DNA of 59,213 nt. Origin: a virus. This document shows, piece by piece, positions 36,364 to 45,269 of this stretch. The stretch is from positions 1-59,213 of IMG/VR virus record IMGVR_UViG_3300033145_001323. One strand, 5' to 3'. Both the position numbers and the translations under genes were made by a program. Numbering within the stretch: position 1 is the first letter of the stretch; the number at the start of each line of letters is the position of its first letter. The notes beneath the pieces are model-generated. The model was not told where the DNA came from. It saw only the letters and a program-made list of their open reading frames with translations, and made no database searches.

Positions 36364-38421
36364 ATGAAAATTATACAATTTAGTTTTGATGCTGATATTG
36401 TCAAAACTAGCCATAAAGTAAAAAAAGATAAAAAAATTGAAGAAGGTGACCATATCATTGAGGGATATGTAATGACTTCTGATATTGATTCACAAGGAAC
36501 CATTATTACTAATGAGGCTATTAAGCGTTCTAAGAACGACCTTTTAAAATATTCTACGGTTTTATTTAACCATGATAGAAATCGCCCTATTGGTAAGATA
36601 TTGGAAACTGATTTTGATAAAAAGGGACTTTGGGTAAAAATGAAGTTATCTAGATCTGAATGGGATATATGGGAAAAAGTTCAAGAAGGAATTATTTCTA
36701 AATTTTCTATCAATGGTAGAATTGTAAAAAGTTCATTTGTGGAAAAAGGTAAAAAGGGGAAAACAAAGAAAAATCGTATAATACCTTTTGATAAATTAAT
36801 TAGAAAAATAGATAGATTAGAGCTTTATGAGGCATCATTAGTATCTGTGCCAGCCAATGTGAGGGCTAAGGCAATTAACTGGTATATTCAGAAATCTCTT
36901 GATTTAGCTGAAAAGAAACAATCAAAAGGAAAGGTAGTTATAAAAAAGAAAATTATTAATAATACTATAAAAAAAGAAATTATTAAAGAACTTGAATCTT
37001 TAGTTAATGAATTAAAAAACAAAGATGCTAAAAATATTATTAATAAGACTATTCATATTTTAAAACAATCAAAACACAAAAAGAAAGTACTTGGCTTGTC
37101 TGATAAATCAGATAATATTTATGAAGTTAATAACTCTGATATTATAGAGTTGGATGGTAATAAGTTTAGAAAACAGCTTCTAAAAACTGGACAGTGGTAT
37201 CATTGGGATGCTGAAGGTGGTATATTGGATATTACAAAAAAAGCTATAGGCAATATTGTTAAAAATTTCGAAAAGAAAACAATCGAGCATGTTTATGTCC
37301 CACTTACACATTCCACTAATCCAAGTAAAAATACGGGAGAGGTTACTAAATTAATACAAACAGAAGATGGCTTGGATGCTATTTGTGAAATCAAGGATGA
37401 AAAAGTAGTAAAGAAAATTAAAGATGGTTTGATTAAATGTGTTTCTGCTAGTATTGATGAAGATTATATGAATAAGAAAAGTGGAAAACAAGTAGGACCA
37501 ACATTACTTCATGCTGCATTAGTTGCTGAACCATATATTAAGGGCATGAGTGGATTTACTGAATTATCAGAAAACAGTTGCAAAAAAGTTATTTCATTAT
37601 CTGATACTAAACCAACAATCAAGGATATGATAAATCTTTTAAAAAATGATTTAAAAAAACTTGATAAAAAAGTTAAATTAAAAAAGAAAAATAAAAAGGA
37701 GAGCAAGAAAATGAAGAAAATTAAGAAAAAAGTAAAGAAAGTTATTAAAAAAATTAAGAAATCTGCATATACTAAATGTATTGGTAGAGAAATGAAAGAT
37801 GGTAAAACAATGAAGGAAGCTGCTAAGATTTGTAAGAAAGAAGCACCAAAAGAAACAAAAAAGAAAATAGAAAAAAAGGTCGAAATAAAGAAAACAAAGA
37901 ATAAAGTAATGAAAAAAATTAAAAAAAGTAAAATGATAAAGAAAGACAATAAAGTCAAAGTAAAATCTTTAGAAGATAAAATAAGTAAAGCATTAGGAGT
38001 AAAGTCCAAAGCTAAGCTTAAGAATCGTTCTAAAGCGGTAGTCAGTAAGAAAGTTGATCTTGCTGAAGCCGAAAGGGTGTATTCTATGTATCTTGAGAAA
38101 GGGAAGGTAGTTCCTGCTCAAAGAGATACTATAATCTCGCTCTTAACATCGAAGTCTGCGGTTAATCTTGGAGACGATCAGGTCGACGTTAAAAAGGTTT
38201 TAACTTCTTTCTTAGATAAACAGCCTAAAATAGTTGATTTTGAGGAAAAAGGAACTCAGGAAACTACCAAGCCGAAAATGAAAAAAGCAAAAGGTGTTCC
38301 TCAAGATGTTAAAGAATTTTATGGCAATATGGGATTGGATAAAAAACAAACTCGTGAAGCTTGGAAATTCGCAAAAGAATCAGCAGATAAGGCTAAAGAA
38401 GATAAATCAACTTTGTTTTAA
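36364..38421 (+). CDS. capsid maturation protease with two protease-like domains and scaffold (685 aa)
   Basis: Residues 28-180 are an HK97-type (U35/S78) prohead protease: IEGYVMTSDIDSQGTII, catalytic His in VLFNH (70), Ser in SKFSING (115), and LELYEASLVSVPANVRA. Residues 255-400 look like a second, Mu gpI-like protease domain: WDAEGG, VPLTHSTNPSKNTGEV with His316, KCVSASIDEDY with Ser361, and LLHAALVAEPYIKGM. A very Lys-rich linker (about 420-560) and a C-terminal scaffold-like part (DLAEAERVYSMYLEKGKVVP, then TREAWKFAKE) follow. Both protease domains keep their His and Ser. Such a double form is unusual. Confidence 0.82.
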   Translation: MKIIQFSFDADIVKTSHKVKKDKKIEEGDHIIEGYVMTSDIDSQGTIITNEAIKRSKNDLLKYSTVLFNHDRNRPIGKILETDFDKKGLWVKMKLSRSEWDIWEKVQEGIISKFSINGRIVKSSFVEKGKKGKTKKNRIIPFDKLIRKIDRLELYEASLVSVPANVRAKAINWYIQKSLDLAEKKQSKGKVVIKKKIINNTIKKEIIKELESLVNELKNKDAKNIINKTIHILKQSKHKKKVLGLSDKSDNIYEVNNSDIIELDGNKFRKQLLKTGQWYHWDAEGGILDITKKAIGNIVKNFEKKTIEHVYVPLTHSTNPSKNTGEVTKLIQTEDGLDAICEIKDEKVVKKIKDGLIKCVSASIDEDYMNKKSGKQVGPTLLHAALVAEPYIKGMSGFTELSENSCKKVISLSDTKPTIKDMINLLKNDLKKLDKKVKLKKKNKKESKKMKKIKKKVKKVIKKIKKSAYTKCIGREMKDGKTMKEAAKICKKEAPKETKKKIEKKVEIKKTKNKVMKKIKKSKMIKKDNKVKVKSLEDKISKALGVKSKAKLKNRSKAVVSKKVDLAEAERVYSMYLEKGKVVPAQRDTIISLLTSKSAVNLGDDQVDVKKVLTSFLDKQPKIVDFEEKGTQETTKPKMKKAKGVPQDVKEFYGNMGLDKKQTREAWKFAKESADKAKEDKSTLF

Positions 38422-38443
38422 GTTCATTAATAAAATATAATAT

Positions 38444-38974
38444 ATGAGCGCACTTAGTGCTAACTTAGACACTAAGAGAAAAGATGGAGAAATTATTAGT
38501 TATCCTGTAAAGGCCAGTACTACTATTTACAAAGGTGCTTTAGTTGTAGATTTAGGAACTGGGTATGCTTCAGTAGGAGCTGATACAGATAACTGTGTTT
38601 TTCTCGGCGTTGCGGTAGAAAAAGTGGTTAATAGTGGTAATGATGGAGATGAAAGTATCCGACTTTATAAAACTGGAAGCTTTCTGTATTCAAAAACATC
38701 AGCAGTCCAAACTGATATTACAAGTCCTATGTATATCTCAGATGATCAGACTGTTAGTACTGCTACTAGTCACTTGATTCTTGTTGGTCCTTGCGTAGAT
38801 GTGCCTGATAGTTCTCACGTTAGAGTTAGAATTGATCCAGATGCATTTAGAACAGCATCAGTGGTAGCATCTTTCAGTCCATCAGTATCACCATCCGTTA
38901 GCCCGTCGGTATCACCATCTGTGAGCCCGTCGGTATCACCATCTATAAGCCCATCTGTTAGTCCATCAACATAA
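38444..38974 (+). CDS. capsid decoration protein (DUF2190-like) with S-P-S-x tail (176 aa)
   Basis: Residues 1-140 (YPVKASTTIYKGALVVDLGT, VFLGVAVEKVVNSGNDGD, ILVGPCVDVPDSSHVRVRI) resemble DUF2190-type head cement proteins, which sit between protease and major capsid genes in Mu-like phages. The last 34 residues are FSPSVSPSVSPS-type repeats. That tail would point outward from the capsid, and it matches the long repeats of the 1516-aa protein. Its stop overlaps the capsid ATG. Confidence 0.72.
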   Translation: MSALSANLDTKRKDGEIISYPVKASTTIYKGALVVDLGTGYASVGADTDNCVFLGVAVEKVVNSGNDGDESIRLYKTGSFLYSKTSAVQTDITSPMYISDDQTVSTATSHLILVGPCVDVPDSSHVRVRIDPDAFRTASVVASFSPSVSPSVSPSVSPSVSPSVSPSISPSVSPST

Positions 38975-39915
38975 TGATTACTAGAGGCGATATACCTAAA
39001 TTATTAACAGCTGGAATGAGAACAGAGTTTATGGGTGCATACGAGAAAGCAACTTCGGACTATGATAGAATTACGACTACATTAGATTCTAAAAAGTCTG
39101 AGGAAACATATCCATTTCTTGGGGCTGTTCCTAAGATGAAAGAATGGAAGGATGAAAGAACAGAGGAAGATTTGACCGAATACTACTTTAGTGTGTCAAA
39201 CTATAGCTGGGAAAGTACAATCTCAGTTGATAGGGATGCGATTGAAGATGACCAGTATGGACAAGTCAAAATCCGTGTCAGAGAATTGGCTGTTGAAGCC
39301 AAAAGATTCTTTGATGAATTGGTTTTTGGTTTAATCCTACAGGGCGAAAATACAACTGGTAGTTCTGGTTCTCTTTTTGAGAACAAGACTGTTAGTTGCT
39401 ATGACGCTAAAGCTTTTTACGCAACCAATCACAGTGAAGGAGATTCTGGAACACAATCTAACCTCGGAAGTTCTGCTTTGAGCGCGACCGCTCTGCAGAC
39501 AGCAATCACAGCAATGGTAAACTTCAAGGATGACAAAGGAAAACCATCTCACGTTAGACCTAATGTATTAGTTGTTGCTCCTGGCAATGAATGGGAAGCT
39601 AAGGAACTCTTAAAGTCCACTTACTACCCAGAAGAAGGAACAACTACTACCAAATTAGCAACAAACGTATTAAAAGGTTCTCTCGATTTAGTCATCAGTC
39701 CATACTTGACAGATGCAGACGCCTGGTATCTTTTTGATACTACACATGTAATGCGACCACTCATTCTTCAAATGAGAAGGGCACCTGAATTCAAAAGCCT
39801 AATTGGTGATACCGAATCAGCCTTCTTAAGGAAGAAATGGTATTATGGTTGCGACTGGCGAGGATTTGTTGCTTGGGGTAACTGGCGACTTGGATACGCA
39901 TCCACTCCCGCTTAA
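38974..39915 (+). CDS. major capsid protein, Mu gpT-like (313 aa)
   Basis: The pattern MKEWKDERTEEDLTEYYFSV, NYSWESTISVDRDAIEDDQY, GQVKIRVRELAVEAKRFFDE, and the C-terminal FLRKKWYYGCDWRGFVAWGN is that of Mu-type gpT major head subunits. The length of 313 is typical. Its codon use is richer in G/C than its neighbours, as expected for a highly expressed gene. A 1-base overlap couples it to the decoration gene. Confidence 0.93.
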   Translation: MITRGDIPKLLTAGMRTEFMGAYEKATSDYDRITTTLDSKKSEETYPFLGAVPKMKEWKDERTEEDLTEYYFSVSNYSWESTISVDRDAIEDDQYGQVKIRVRELAVEAKRFFDELVFGLILQGENTTGSSGSLFENKTVSCYDAKAFYATNHSEGDSGTQSNLGSSALSATALQTAITAMVNFKDDKGKPSHVRPNVLVVAPGNEWEAKELLKSTYYPEEGTTTTKLATNVLKGSLDLVISPYLTDADAWYLFDTTHVMRPLILQMRRAPEFKSLIGDTESAFLRKKWYYGCDWRGFVAWGNWRLGYASTPA

Positions 39916-40028
39916 TCTCTTAGTTAGTTAATAGTTATAAATAATCCTTGAGTCATCTTATAGCATGCTAACCTATTTCTTATTATGGGTTGTGCTATAA
40001 GATTGGAGAGACCTCAAGATTTTGGTCT

Positions 40029-40685
40029 ATGAAAAAAATAATAAAAGAGAGAATAAAAACAAAATTAGCAATAGGGATACCAACATTAGGAACAGTAGAT
40101 TATAGATTCGCAAGTTCTTTAATGACATTAGGAATTCCAGAAAACACAAAAGTGGTTTGGTTGCCACGAGTAATGATAGATTTTGCTCGTAATCAAATTG
40201 TTAGGAAGGTGATAGAAGACCCTGATTATGAGTATGAAAGTGTATTATTTCTAGATGATGATATGACAATCCCACCAGATGTTTATTTTAGATTAAATGA
40301 ACATAATAAGGATATAGTCGGTGTTTTAGCATTTAAACGTAGAGGCGATTTTGCACCATGTGTATATACAAAAAAAGATGAACAGTTTTTTCCGATTATT
40401 CCTAAAGAATTTTGTGAAGTGAATGCGATAGGGTCATCGGTTTTACTTATTAAAACTGAAGTTTTTAAAAAAATAAAATACCCTTGGTTTGAAACTTTTT
40501 TCGATAAAGAAGGAAAACATTGGTCTGTTGATATGGATTTTTCCAAGAAGGCTGAAAAAGCTGGGCTCAAAATACATTGTGACCCGAGTATAGAAATCGG
40601 ACATATCGGTGACCCACCAATTATTACTCATCAAGACTTTTTTAAACAAATTAAATTAATGAAAGGAGAGAATAAAAATGATTAG
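40029..40685 (+). CDS. GT-A glycosyltransferase (218 aa)
   Basis: TKLAIGIPTLGTVDYRFASS, then VMIDFARNQIVRK, and the metal-binding DDD motif in VLFLDDDMTIPPDVY (76-78). VDMDFSKKAEKAGLKI and IGHIG complete the usual C-terminal half. The chosen start is ATG at 40029; an upstream TTG is ignored. First gene after the head module and of the glycan island. Confidence 0.8.
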   Translation: MKKIIKERIKTKLAIGIPTLGTVDYRFASSLMTLGIPENTKVVWLPRVMIDFARNQIVRKVIEDPDYEYESVLFLDDDMTIPPDVYFRLNEHNKDIVGVLAFKRRGDFAPCVYTKKDEQFFPIIPKEFCEVNAIGSSVLLIKTEVFKKIKYPWFETFFDKEGKHWSVDMDFSKKAEKAGLKIHCDPSIEIGHIGDPPIITHQDFFKQIKLMKGENKND

Positions 40686-40944
40686 TATAGAAAAAACATC
40701 ATCGGGACTTATAGTTAGTGGCAATACAAGAATGGTTGCTATAATACTTACAGCTGGTTCAGATGCTGCTACTGTGGTAGTAGATGATAGCACGGATGGT
40801 AGTGGAAGTGTTTTAGCTACTTTAAAAACAGTAGCTAATACAAGTAGACCCTTTACGATTGGACATCCTGGAATTAAAGCATCAGATGGATTGTATGTGA
40901 CAATAACAGGTACAGACCCTAAGGTCTATGTTGTTTATAGGTAA
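40678..40944 (+). CDS. small beta protein of the structural region (88 aa)
   Basis: MISIEKTSSGLIVSGNTRMV, AATVVVDDSTDGSGSVLATL, IKASDGLYVTITGTDPKVYV. This is a common short all-beta phage protein beside capsid and tail genes; it is probably a head-surface or head-tail protein. An AAAGGAGAG site precedes it, inside the glycosyltransferase 3' end. Confidence 0.6.
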   Translation: MISIEKTSSGLIVSGNTRMVAIILTAGSDAATVVVDDSTDGSGSVLATLKTVANTSRPFTIGHPGIKASDGLYVTITGTDPKVYVVYR

Positions 40945-40973
40945 AACATTTTATTAAAAATAAAGGAGAGACT

Positions 40974-41093
40974 ATGAAAAAAGCTATTAAATATAAAATT
41001 AATAGTCATTATTACACTATTAAGTCGAGTGCACATTGGTGCACAGATTTTCAATCAAATATAGACCAAAATATAGCCCTGACCATCTTGTAA
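40974..41093 (+). CDS. micro-ORF carrying a GTGCAC dyad (39 aa)
   Basis: MKKAIKYKINSHYYTIKSSA with an ideal AAAGGAGAG site 3 bp upstream. It contains the dyad (41029-41044) and its end overlaps the terminator stem at 41075. It could be a leader peptide or a read-through control point. Confidence 0.35.
   Translation: MKKAIKYKINSHYYTIKSSAHWCTDFQSNIDQNIALTIL
41029..41044. promoter_or_regulatory. GTGCAC dyad, copy 10 (minus orientation)
   Basis: The reverse complement is the exact consensus GTGCAC-CAAT-GTGCAC. It lies 31 bp before the terminator. Confidence 0.65.
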
Positions 41094-41118
41094 ATTATAT
41101 GGTGTGTGGGGCTTTTTA
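41075..41118 (+). terminator. intrinsic terminator after the head module
   Basis: AGCCC-tg-ACCAT pairs with ATGGT-(gtgtg)-GGGCT, followed by TTTTTATTT. The remaining part of the 41119-41325 gap holds promoter 4 and no gene. Confidence 0.65.
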
Positions 41119-41142
41119 TTTGACTTATTTAAAAAAGAAAAA

Positions 41143-41171
41143 TTGACCTTTTAGGGGAATATGTAAGAATA
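41143..41171 (+). promoter_or_regulatory. rightward TTGACC promoter 4 (glycan island), weak -10
   Basis: TTGACC (41143-41148) is followed at 17 bp by a poor -10 (AGAATA). Placement after a terminator and before the glycosyltransferases supports it. Confidence 0.4.
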
Positions 41172-41325
41172 GTATTATCAATGATAATGAAATTTTTAAA
41201 AGTCAGTTAAAGACATTATATATTTACTTTTGGTTATTTATAGAAGAAAGTCTCTCCTAACTTTTGTAAATATTTCAAAAGAATTAATAAATATATAGAG
41301 TCCTAGAGACCATTTTTTAATTATT

Positions 41326-42201
41326 ATGAAATTATCAGTTATTATACCATCATATCGCGACCCACTCTTACAAAAAACTATCGATTCAATCCTCGAAAAT
41401 TCTGAGGGAGATATTGAAGTCATACCTGTTTTAGATGGTTATCGACAAGATATTAAAAAAAACCCCAGAGTTAATGTTATTCAGTATGATAATAATAAAG
41501 GAACTCGAGGAGCTATTAATGCTGGATTAGAAGTGGCTAAAGGAGATTTTGTAGCTAAAATTGATTCTCATTGTATAGTTGCACAGGGTTTTGATAAAAT
41601 TATGTGTGATAATTGTGCTGAAGATTGGCTATTAGTTCCTAGACGTTATTCATTAGATGAAATAAATTGGAAAAGAGATGATAAAAGACCAATATGTGAT
41701 TATCATTTTCTCAATTTTCCAGTAGATTCAGAATATGGTTATGGTATGTTTGCTCAACCTGACTTTAATAAAACACATCACTATAGACACTTAATGATAG
41801 ATGATACAATGAGTATGCAAGCTAGTTGTTGGTTGGCTAATAAAAAGTATTTTATGGAGCATATTGGATTTTTAGATAATAGAAAGGAAAGATATGGATG
41901 TTATGGAGGAGAATATATAGAAATAGGATTAAAATATTGGTTAGGAGGAGGGGTAATGAAGGTTAATAAAAAAACATGGTATGCACACCTTTCGAAACGC
42001 CAACATCATTACGATAAAGAGATATATACTCGATCATATAAACAAATAACTACTGTAAATCGTAATTGGTCAACAAAACATTGGATTAATAATGAAGAAC
42101 CTAATATGAAGTATAAGTTCGAATGGTTTATCGAAAAATTTTGGCCAATACCTACGTGGGAAGATAATTGGCAGGAAATTTGGAATAGTTATAATTTATA
42201 A
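41326..42201 (+). CDS. GT2 glycosyltransferase (291 aa)
   Basis: LSVIIPSYRDPLLQKTIDSI, EVIPVLDGYRQDIKKNP, GTRGAINAGLEVAKGDFVAK, and IDSHC (DxH metal site), then an acceptor half with GLKYWLGGGVMKVNKKTWYA. It ends with WFIEKFWPIPTWEDNW, a tail shared with the enzyme at 52461. Typical family-2 fold, full length. Confidence 0.9.
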   Translation: MKLSVIIPSYRDPLLQKTIDSILENSEGDIEVIPVLDGYRQDIKKNPRVNVIQYDNNKGTRGAINAGLEVAKGDFVAKIDSHCIVAQGFDKIMCDNCAEDWLLVPRRYSLDEINWKRDDKRPICDYHFLNFPVDSEYGYGMFAQPDFNKTHHYRHLMIDDTMSMQASCWLANKKYFMEHIGFLDNRKERYGCYGGEYIEIGLKYWLGGGVMKVNKKTWYAHLSKRQHHYDKEIYTRSYKQITTVNRNWSTKHWINNEEPNMKYKFEWFIEKFWPIPTWEDNWQEIWNSYNL

Positions 42202-42205
42202 TATT

Positions 42206-43018
42206 ATGGATATAAAATTAAGTGTTATACTTCCTTCTTATAAGGATCCTATGCTTCACAAAACAATAGACGATTTATTAAAAAATTCAGAACTTGGAAA
42301 TAAATTAGAAATTATTCCAGTTTTGGATGGTTATTGGCCGACAAAACCAATTAAGAATGATCCAAGAATTAAGATAGTTCATTTAGGAGGAAATAGAGGA
42401 ATGAGAGGAGCAATTAATGCTGGAGTAACTGTTTCGAATGGAGAGTTTTTTATGAGATTAGACGAACATTGTTCTTTTGGAAAGGGATATGACAGAATTT
42501 TAACTGAGTCATGTAAACCTAATCAAATTATGACAGCTAGACGGTATTTCCTAGATCCTGTTAAATGGGAAAAAATAGACATGCCATATATTGATTATGA
42601 AAAACTTGTAATCCAAGATTGTGGAAATGGTGTTAAGAAGTTTGCTGGACAGCGATGGAGAAGCCGAGATAAGGAACGTAAAGATATTATGGTTGATGAA
42701 ACTACTGCTATGCAGGGGAGTATGTGGATAATGCCGAGGAAGTGGTGGGATGATATTATAGGTGGTGAATTACAAACAGAAGGTTATGGACCGACATATC
42801 AAGATTCTGTTGAAGTTACTATGAAAACATGGCAGGCTGGCGGAAAATTAATGCTTAACAAAAATACATGGTTTGCTCATAAACATCGCAGTTTTTCAAG
42901 AACTCATCAAGAGGGTAGTCCAGAGAATCCATCAAATAGAGAAAATAGCTGGAAACATTCATTAGAAGTGTGGGGGGATTATTATCAAAAAGAAATAAAG
43001 CCAAAATGGAAAATATGA
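42206..43018 (+). CDS. GT2 glycosyltransferase (270 aa)
   Basis: A paralogue of the preceding gene: LSVILPSYKDPMLHKTIDDL, IPVLDGYW, RGMRGAINAGVTVSNGEF, LDEHCSF (metal site), and MKTWQAGGKLMLNKNTWFAH. The two arose by tandem duplication and have diverged in the acceptor half. Confidence 0.9.
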   Translation: MDIKLSVILPSYKDPMLHKTIDDLLKNSELGNKLEIIPVLDGYWPTKPIKNDPRIKIVHLGGNRGMRGAINAGVTVSNGEFFMRLDEHCSFGKGYDRILTESCKPNQIMTARRYFLDPVKWEKIDMPYIDYEKLVIQDCGNGVKKFAGQRWRSRDKERKDIMVDETTAMQGSMWIMPRKWWDDIIGGELQTEGYGPTYQDSVEVTMKTWQAGGKLMLNKNTWFAHKHRSFSRTHQEGSPENPSNRENSWKHSLEVWGDYYQKEIKPKWKI

Positions 43019-43176
43019 AAGAAAAAAAACATACAATTTGTGAAATTTGTGGAAAAGAAATAATTGGTGAAATAACATATTTTGAAGATGGTATGAGAAT
43101 ACATTCAAAAGACGAAAATCCAGAATGTATTGAAGAGGCTGCAAGACAAGATGTAGAAATGTATCCAAGTAAATAA
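43015..43176 (+). CDS. zinc-knuckle protein (53 aa)
   Basis: MKEKKHTICEICGKEIIGEI then a His and Cys further on. The start at 43015 overlaps the upstream TGA (ATGA). Function unknown. Confidence 0.55.
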   Translation: MKEKKHTICEICGKEIIGEITYFEDGMRIHSKDENPECIEEAARQDVEMYPSK

Positions 43177-43177
43177 A

Positions 43178-43852
43178 ATGACCGATTTAACAATTATTTT
43201 CCTTACAATAAATAAAGTTCCTAAAAAATGGGCAGAGTACCAAAAAAAAGTTTTATTGGAAGCAATTGAAGATACGCCTGTTATTACGATTTCAAAGAAA
43301 CCATTAGATTGGGGAACTAATTTAATACAAGATAAGCCAATAAGTTCTTCTAATGTTTATTGGCAAATGTTACAAGGAGCTAAAATGGCTAAAACACCTT
43401 ATATTGCTATAGCCGAAGATGATACTCTATATCCAAAAGAACATTTTAAATTTAGACCAAAACTAGATGAATTTGCTTATAATATGAGTCATTGGGGATT
43501 ATTTACTTGGGGAAAGCCAACATATTTCTGGGGATATAGGATAGTTAATAGTACTTTAATTGCTCCGAGAGATTTATTAATTAAAGCATTAGAAGAAAGA
43601 TTTGATAAGTACCCTAAAGGAACATCAGATGGAAGAACTGGTGAGTTAGGTCGGTATGGTATTGAATCAAAATTAAGATTACCTCACTATAAATGTAAAG
43701 TTTTTCATTCTATTGTTGCAGTTGTTAGTTTCCAACATGATTATTCTCTTGACCATTTACAAAGAAGTCATCGTAAAAAAATGGCTCCAATAAGAGCTTA
43801 TGATATTCCGCATTGGGGCCGAGCAGAGGAACTTGTAAAATATTTTATATGA
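43178..43852 (+). CDS. GT-A-fold glycosyltransferase-like protein (224 aa)
   Basis: LTIIFLTINKVPKKW, PVITISKKPLDWGTNL, AKTPYIAIAEDDTLYPKEHF. The EDD of the last motif takes the place of the metal-binding DxD. It shares this plan with the proteins at 47327 and 50752, so the three form an island-specific family. Catalytic activity is inferred. Confidence 0.7.
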   Translation: MTDLTIIFLTINKVPKKWAEYQKKVLLEAIEDTPVITISKKPLDWGTNLIQDKPISSSNVYWQMLQGAKMAKTPYIAIAEDDTLYPKEHFKFRPKLDEFAYNMSHWGLFTWGKPTYFWGYRIVNSTLIAPRDLLIKALEERFDKYPKGTSDGRTGELGRYGIESKLRLPHYKCKVFHSIVAVVSFQHDYSLDHLQRSHRKKMAPIRAYDIPHWGRAEELVKYFI

Positions 43853-44451
43853 ATATAATTACTTATACATCTATTACTAATAAAAAAGATGTGATTAGGC
43901 AAGATATAAAAGTTTTTTCAAAATATGACAAGTTCAAAAGTCCAGTACTCAATGCTAAAATCTACAAAATATTACCTCATAAATTCTTAGATTGTGATAT
44001 TAGTATTTGGGTAGATGGAAATATTTATTTAGTAAAAACCCCAGAAGAAGTAGTTAAGGATTGGTTAGGTGATAATGATATGGCATTTTTCAGACATTAT
44101 AAGAGTAAAAATCTTGATTGGGAATTAAAGTGGATAAAATATGTTTGGCGTAGTAGGGATAGAAAGGTCTATGAAGAAGCCATTAAACAAGTCGAACATT
44201 ATGAAAAAATTGGACTACCAAAAAAAGAAGATATGGCAATGGGAGGAGTTATTATTAGAAAACATAGTCCATTAGTAGAAAAATTTAATGAAGCGTGGTG
44301 GTCAGAAATATGTCGATGGGGACAGCGAGATCAATTAAGTCTACCAATGATATTAAAACAATTTCCTGAATTAAAAATTAATCGTATTAATGAAAATATC
44401 AAAACCACTCCGAATTTACGATATGAAACACATAATCATTTTAATACATGA
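43849..44451 (+). CDS. DUF616-like glycosyltransferase (200 aa)
   Basis: SKYDKFKSPVLNAKIYKILP, CDISIWVDGNIYL, DMAFFRHYKS, MAMGGVIIRKHSPLVEKFNE, WWSEICRWGQRDQLSLPMIL. These match DUF616, a GT8-like family found in polysaccharide loci. The start at 43849 overlaps the previous TGA. Confidence 0.82.
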   Translation: MNIITYTSITNKKDVIRQDIKVFSKYDKFKSPVLNAKIYKILPHKFLDCDISIWVDGNIYLVKTPEEVVKDWLGDNDMAFFRHYKSKNLDWELKWIKYVWRSRDRKVYEEAIKQVEHYEKIGLPKKEDMAMGGVIIRKHSPLVEKFNEAWWSEICRWGQRDQLSLPMILKQFPELKINRINENIKTTPNLRYETHNHFNT

Positions 44452-45269
44452 GAATTCTCCTAATACATGCAGATAGATATCCATGGGCAACAACTCATAG
44501 AGCAGAAGCATTTAAAAAAGAATGGAAAGAAGATGAAGTTGATATTGCTTATATCAAAAGCTTACCAGATGGTGATAAGTATAATGTTATTCATGTTTTA
44601 TTTGGATGTGGAATAAGCAAGATAAAGGATTATATTCTGAAATATAAACATAAGACATTTACTTCACTTGCTTCTCGAAGAACATTAGAGTCAATGCTTG
44701 ATAAAAGAGAAGATTTAATAGAAATTTACCAGAAGTCAGTTTGTTGTGTTGCACAAAATCCGCTTTTAGCAAGTCAGTTAAAATCGTTGATCCAACAAGA
44801 TAATGTTGTTTATATTCCTAATGGAGTAGATATAGAACTTTTTAACAGACCATTCATAGTTGGATATGTTGGAGAAGGACATTCTATCAATCGAAAACGC
44901 AAGGGTTACCATATAGTAAAAGAAGTATGTGAAAATTTAGGACTTGATCTTAAAACTGCTAATGATTTGCCCTATGAAAAAATACCTGAATTTTATAGGC
45001 AAATAGATTGTTTGGTAATTTTAAGCGATGATGAGGGCTGTAATAATCCAACTTTAGAAGCATTAGCCATGAATAAGCCAGTAATATCAACCAATGCTGG
45101 AATTGCTGAAGAATTAGAAGGAGTTATCTTAGTTGATAGAAATGTTGAAAGTGTTATAATGGCATTAAGGAAATTAAGTGGAAGAATTCATATTTTAGAG
45201 AAATATACTTGGAAAATTATATCACAGAAATATAAGCAAATATATGTGGAAAAACTCGGAATTAAATAA
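44448..45269 (+). CDS. GT4/GT-B glycosyltransferase (273 aa)
   Basis: A short GT-B enzyme: IPNGVDIELF, FIVGYVGEGHS, KIPEFYRQIDCLVILSDDEG, and the nucleotide-sugar motif NNPTLEALAMNKPVISTNAG. The N-terminal Rossmann half is compact. It overlaps the previous gene by ATGA. Confidence 0.9.
   Translation: MRILLIHADRYPWATTHRAEAFKKEWKEDEVDIAYIKSLPDGDKYNVIHVLFGCGISKIKDYILKYKHKTFTSLASRRTLESMLDKREDLIEIYQKSVCCVAQNPLLASQLKSLIQQDNVVYIPNGVDIELFNRPFIVGYVGEGHSINRKRKGYHIVKEVCENLGLDLKTANDLPYEKIPEFYRQIDCLVILSDDEGCNNPTLEALAMNKPVISTNAGIAEELEGVILVDRNVESVIMALRKLSGRIHILEKYTWKIISQKYKQIYVEKLGIK

Noticed and set aside
37509-38009. Long hydrophobic frame antisense to the protease gene
   Set aside because: It is the complement of the Lys-rich linker (AAA/AAG read as TTT/CTT) and has no ribosome site.
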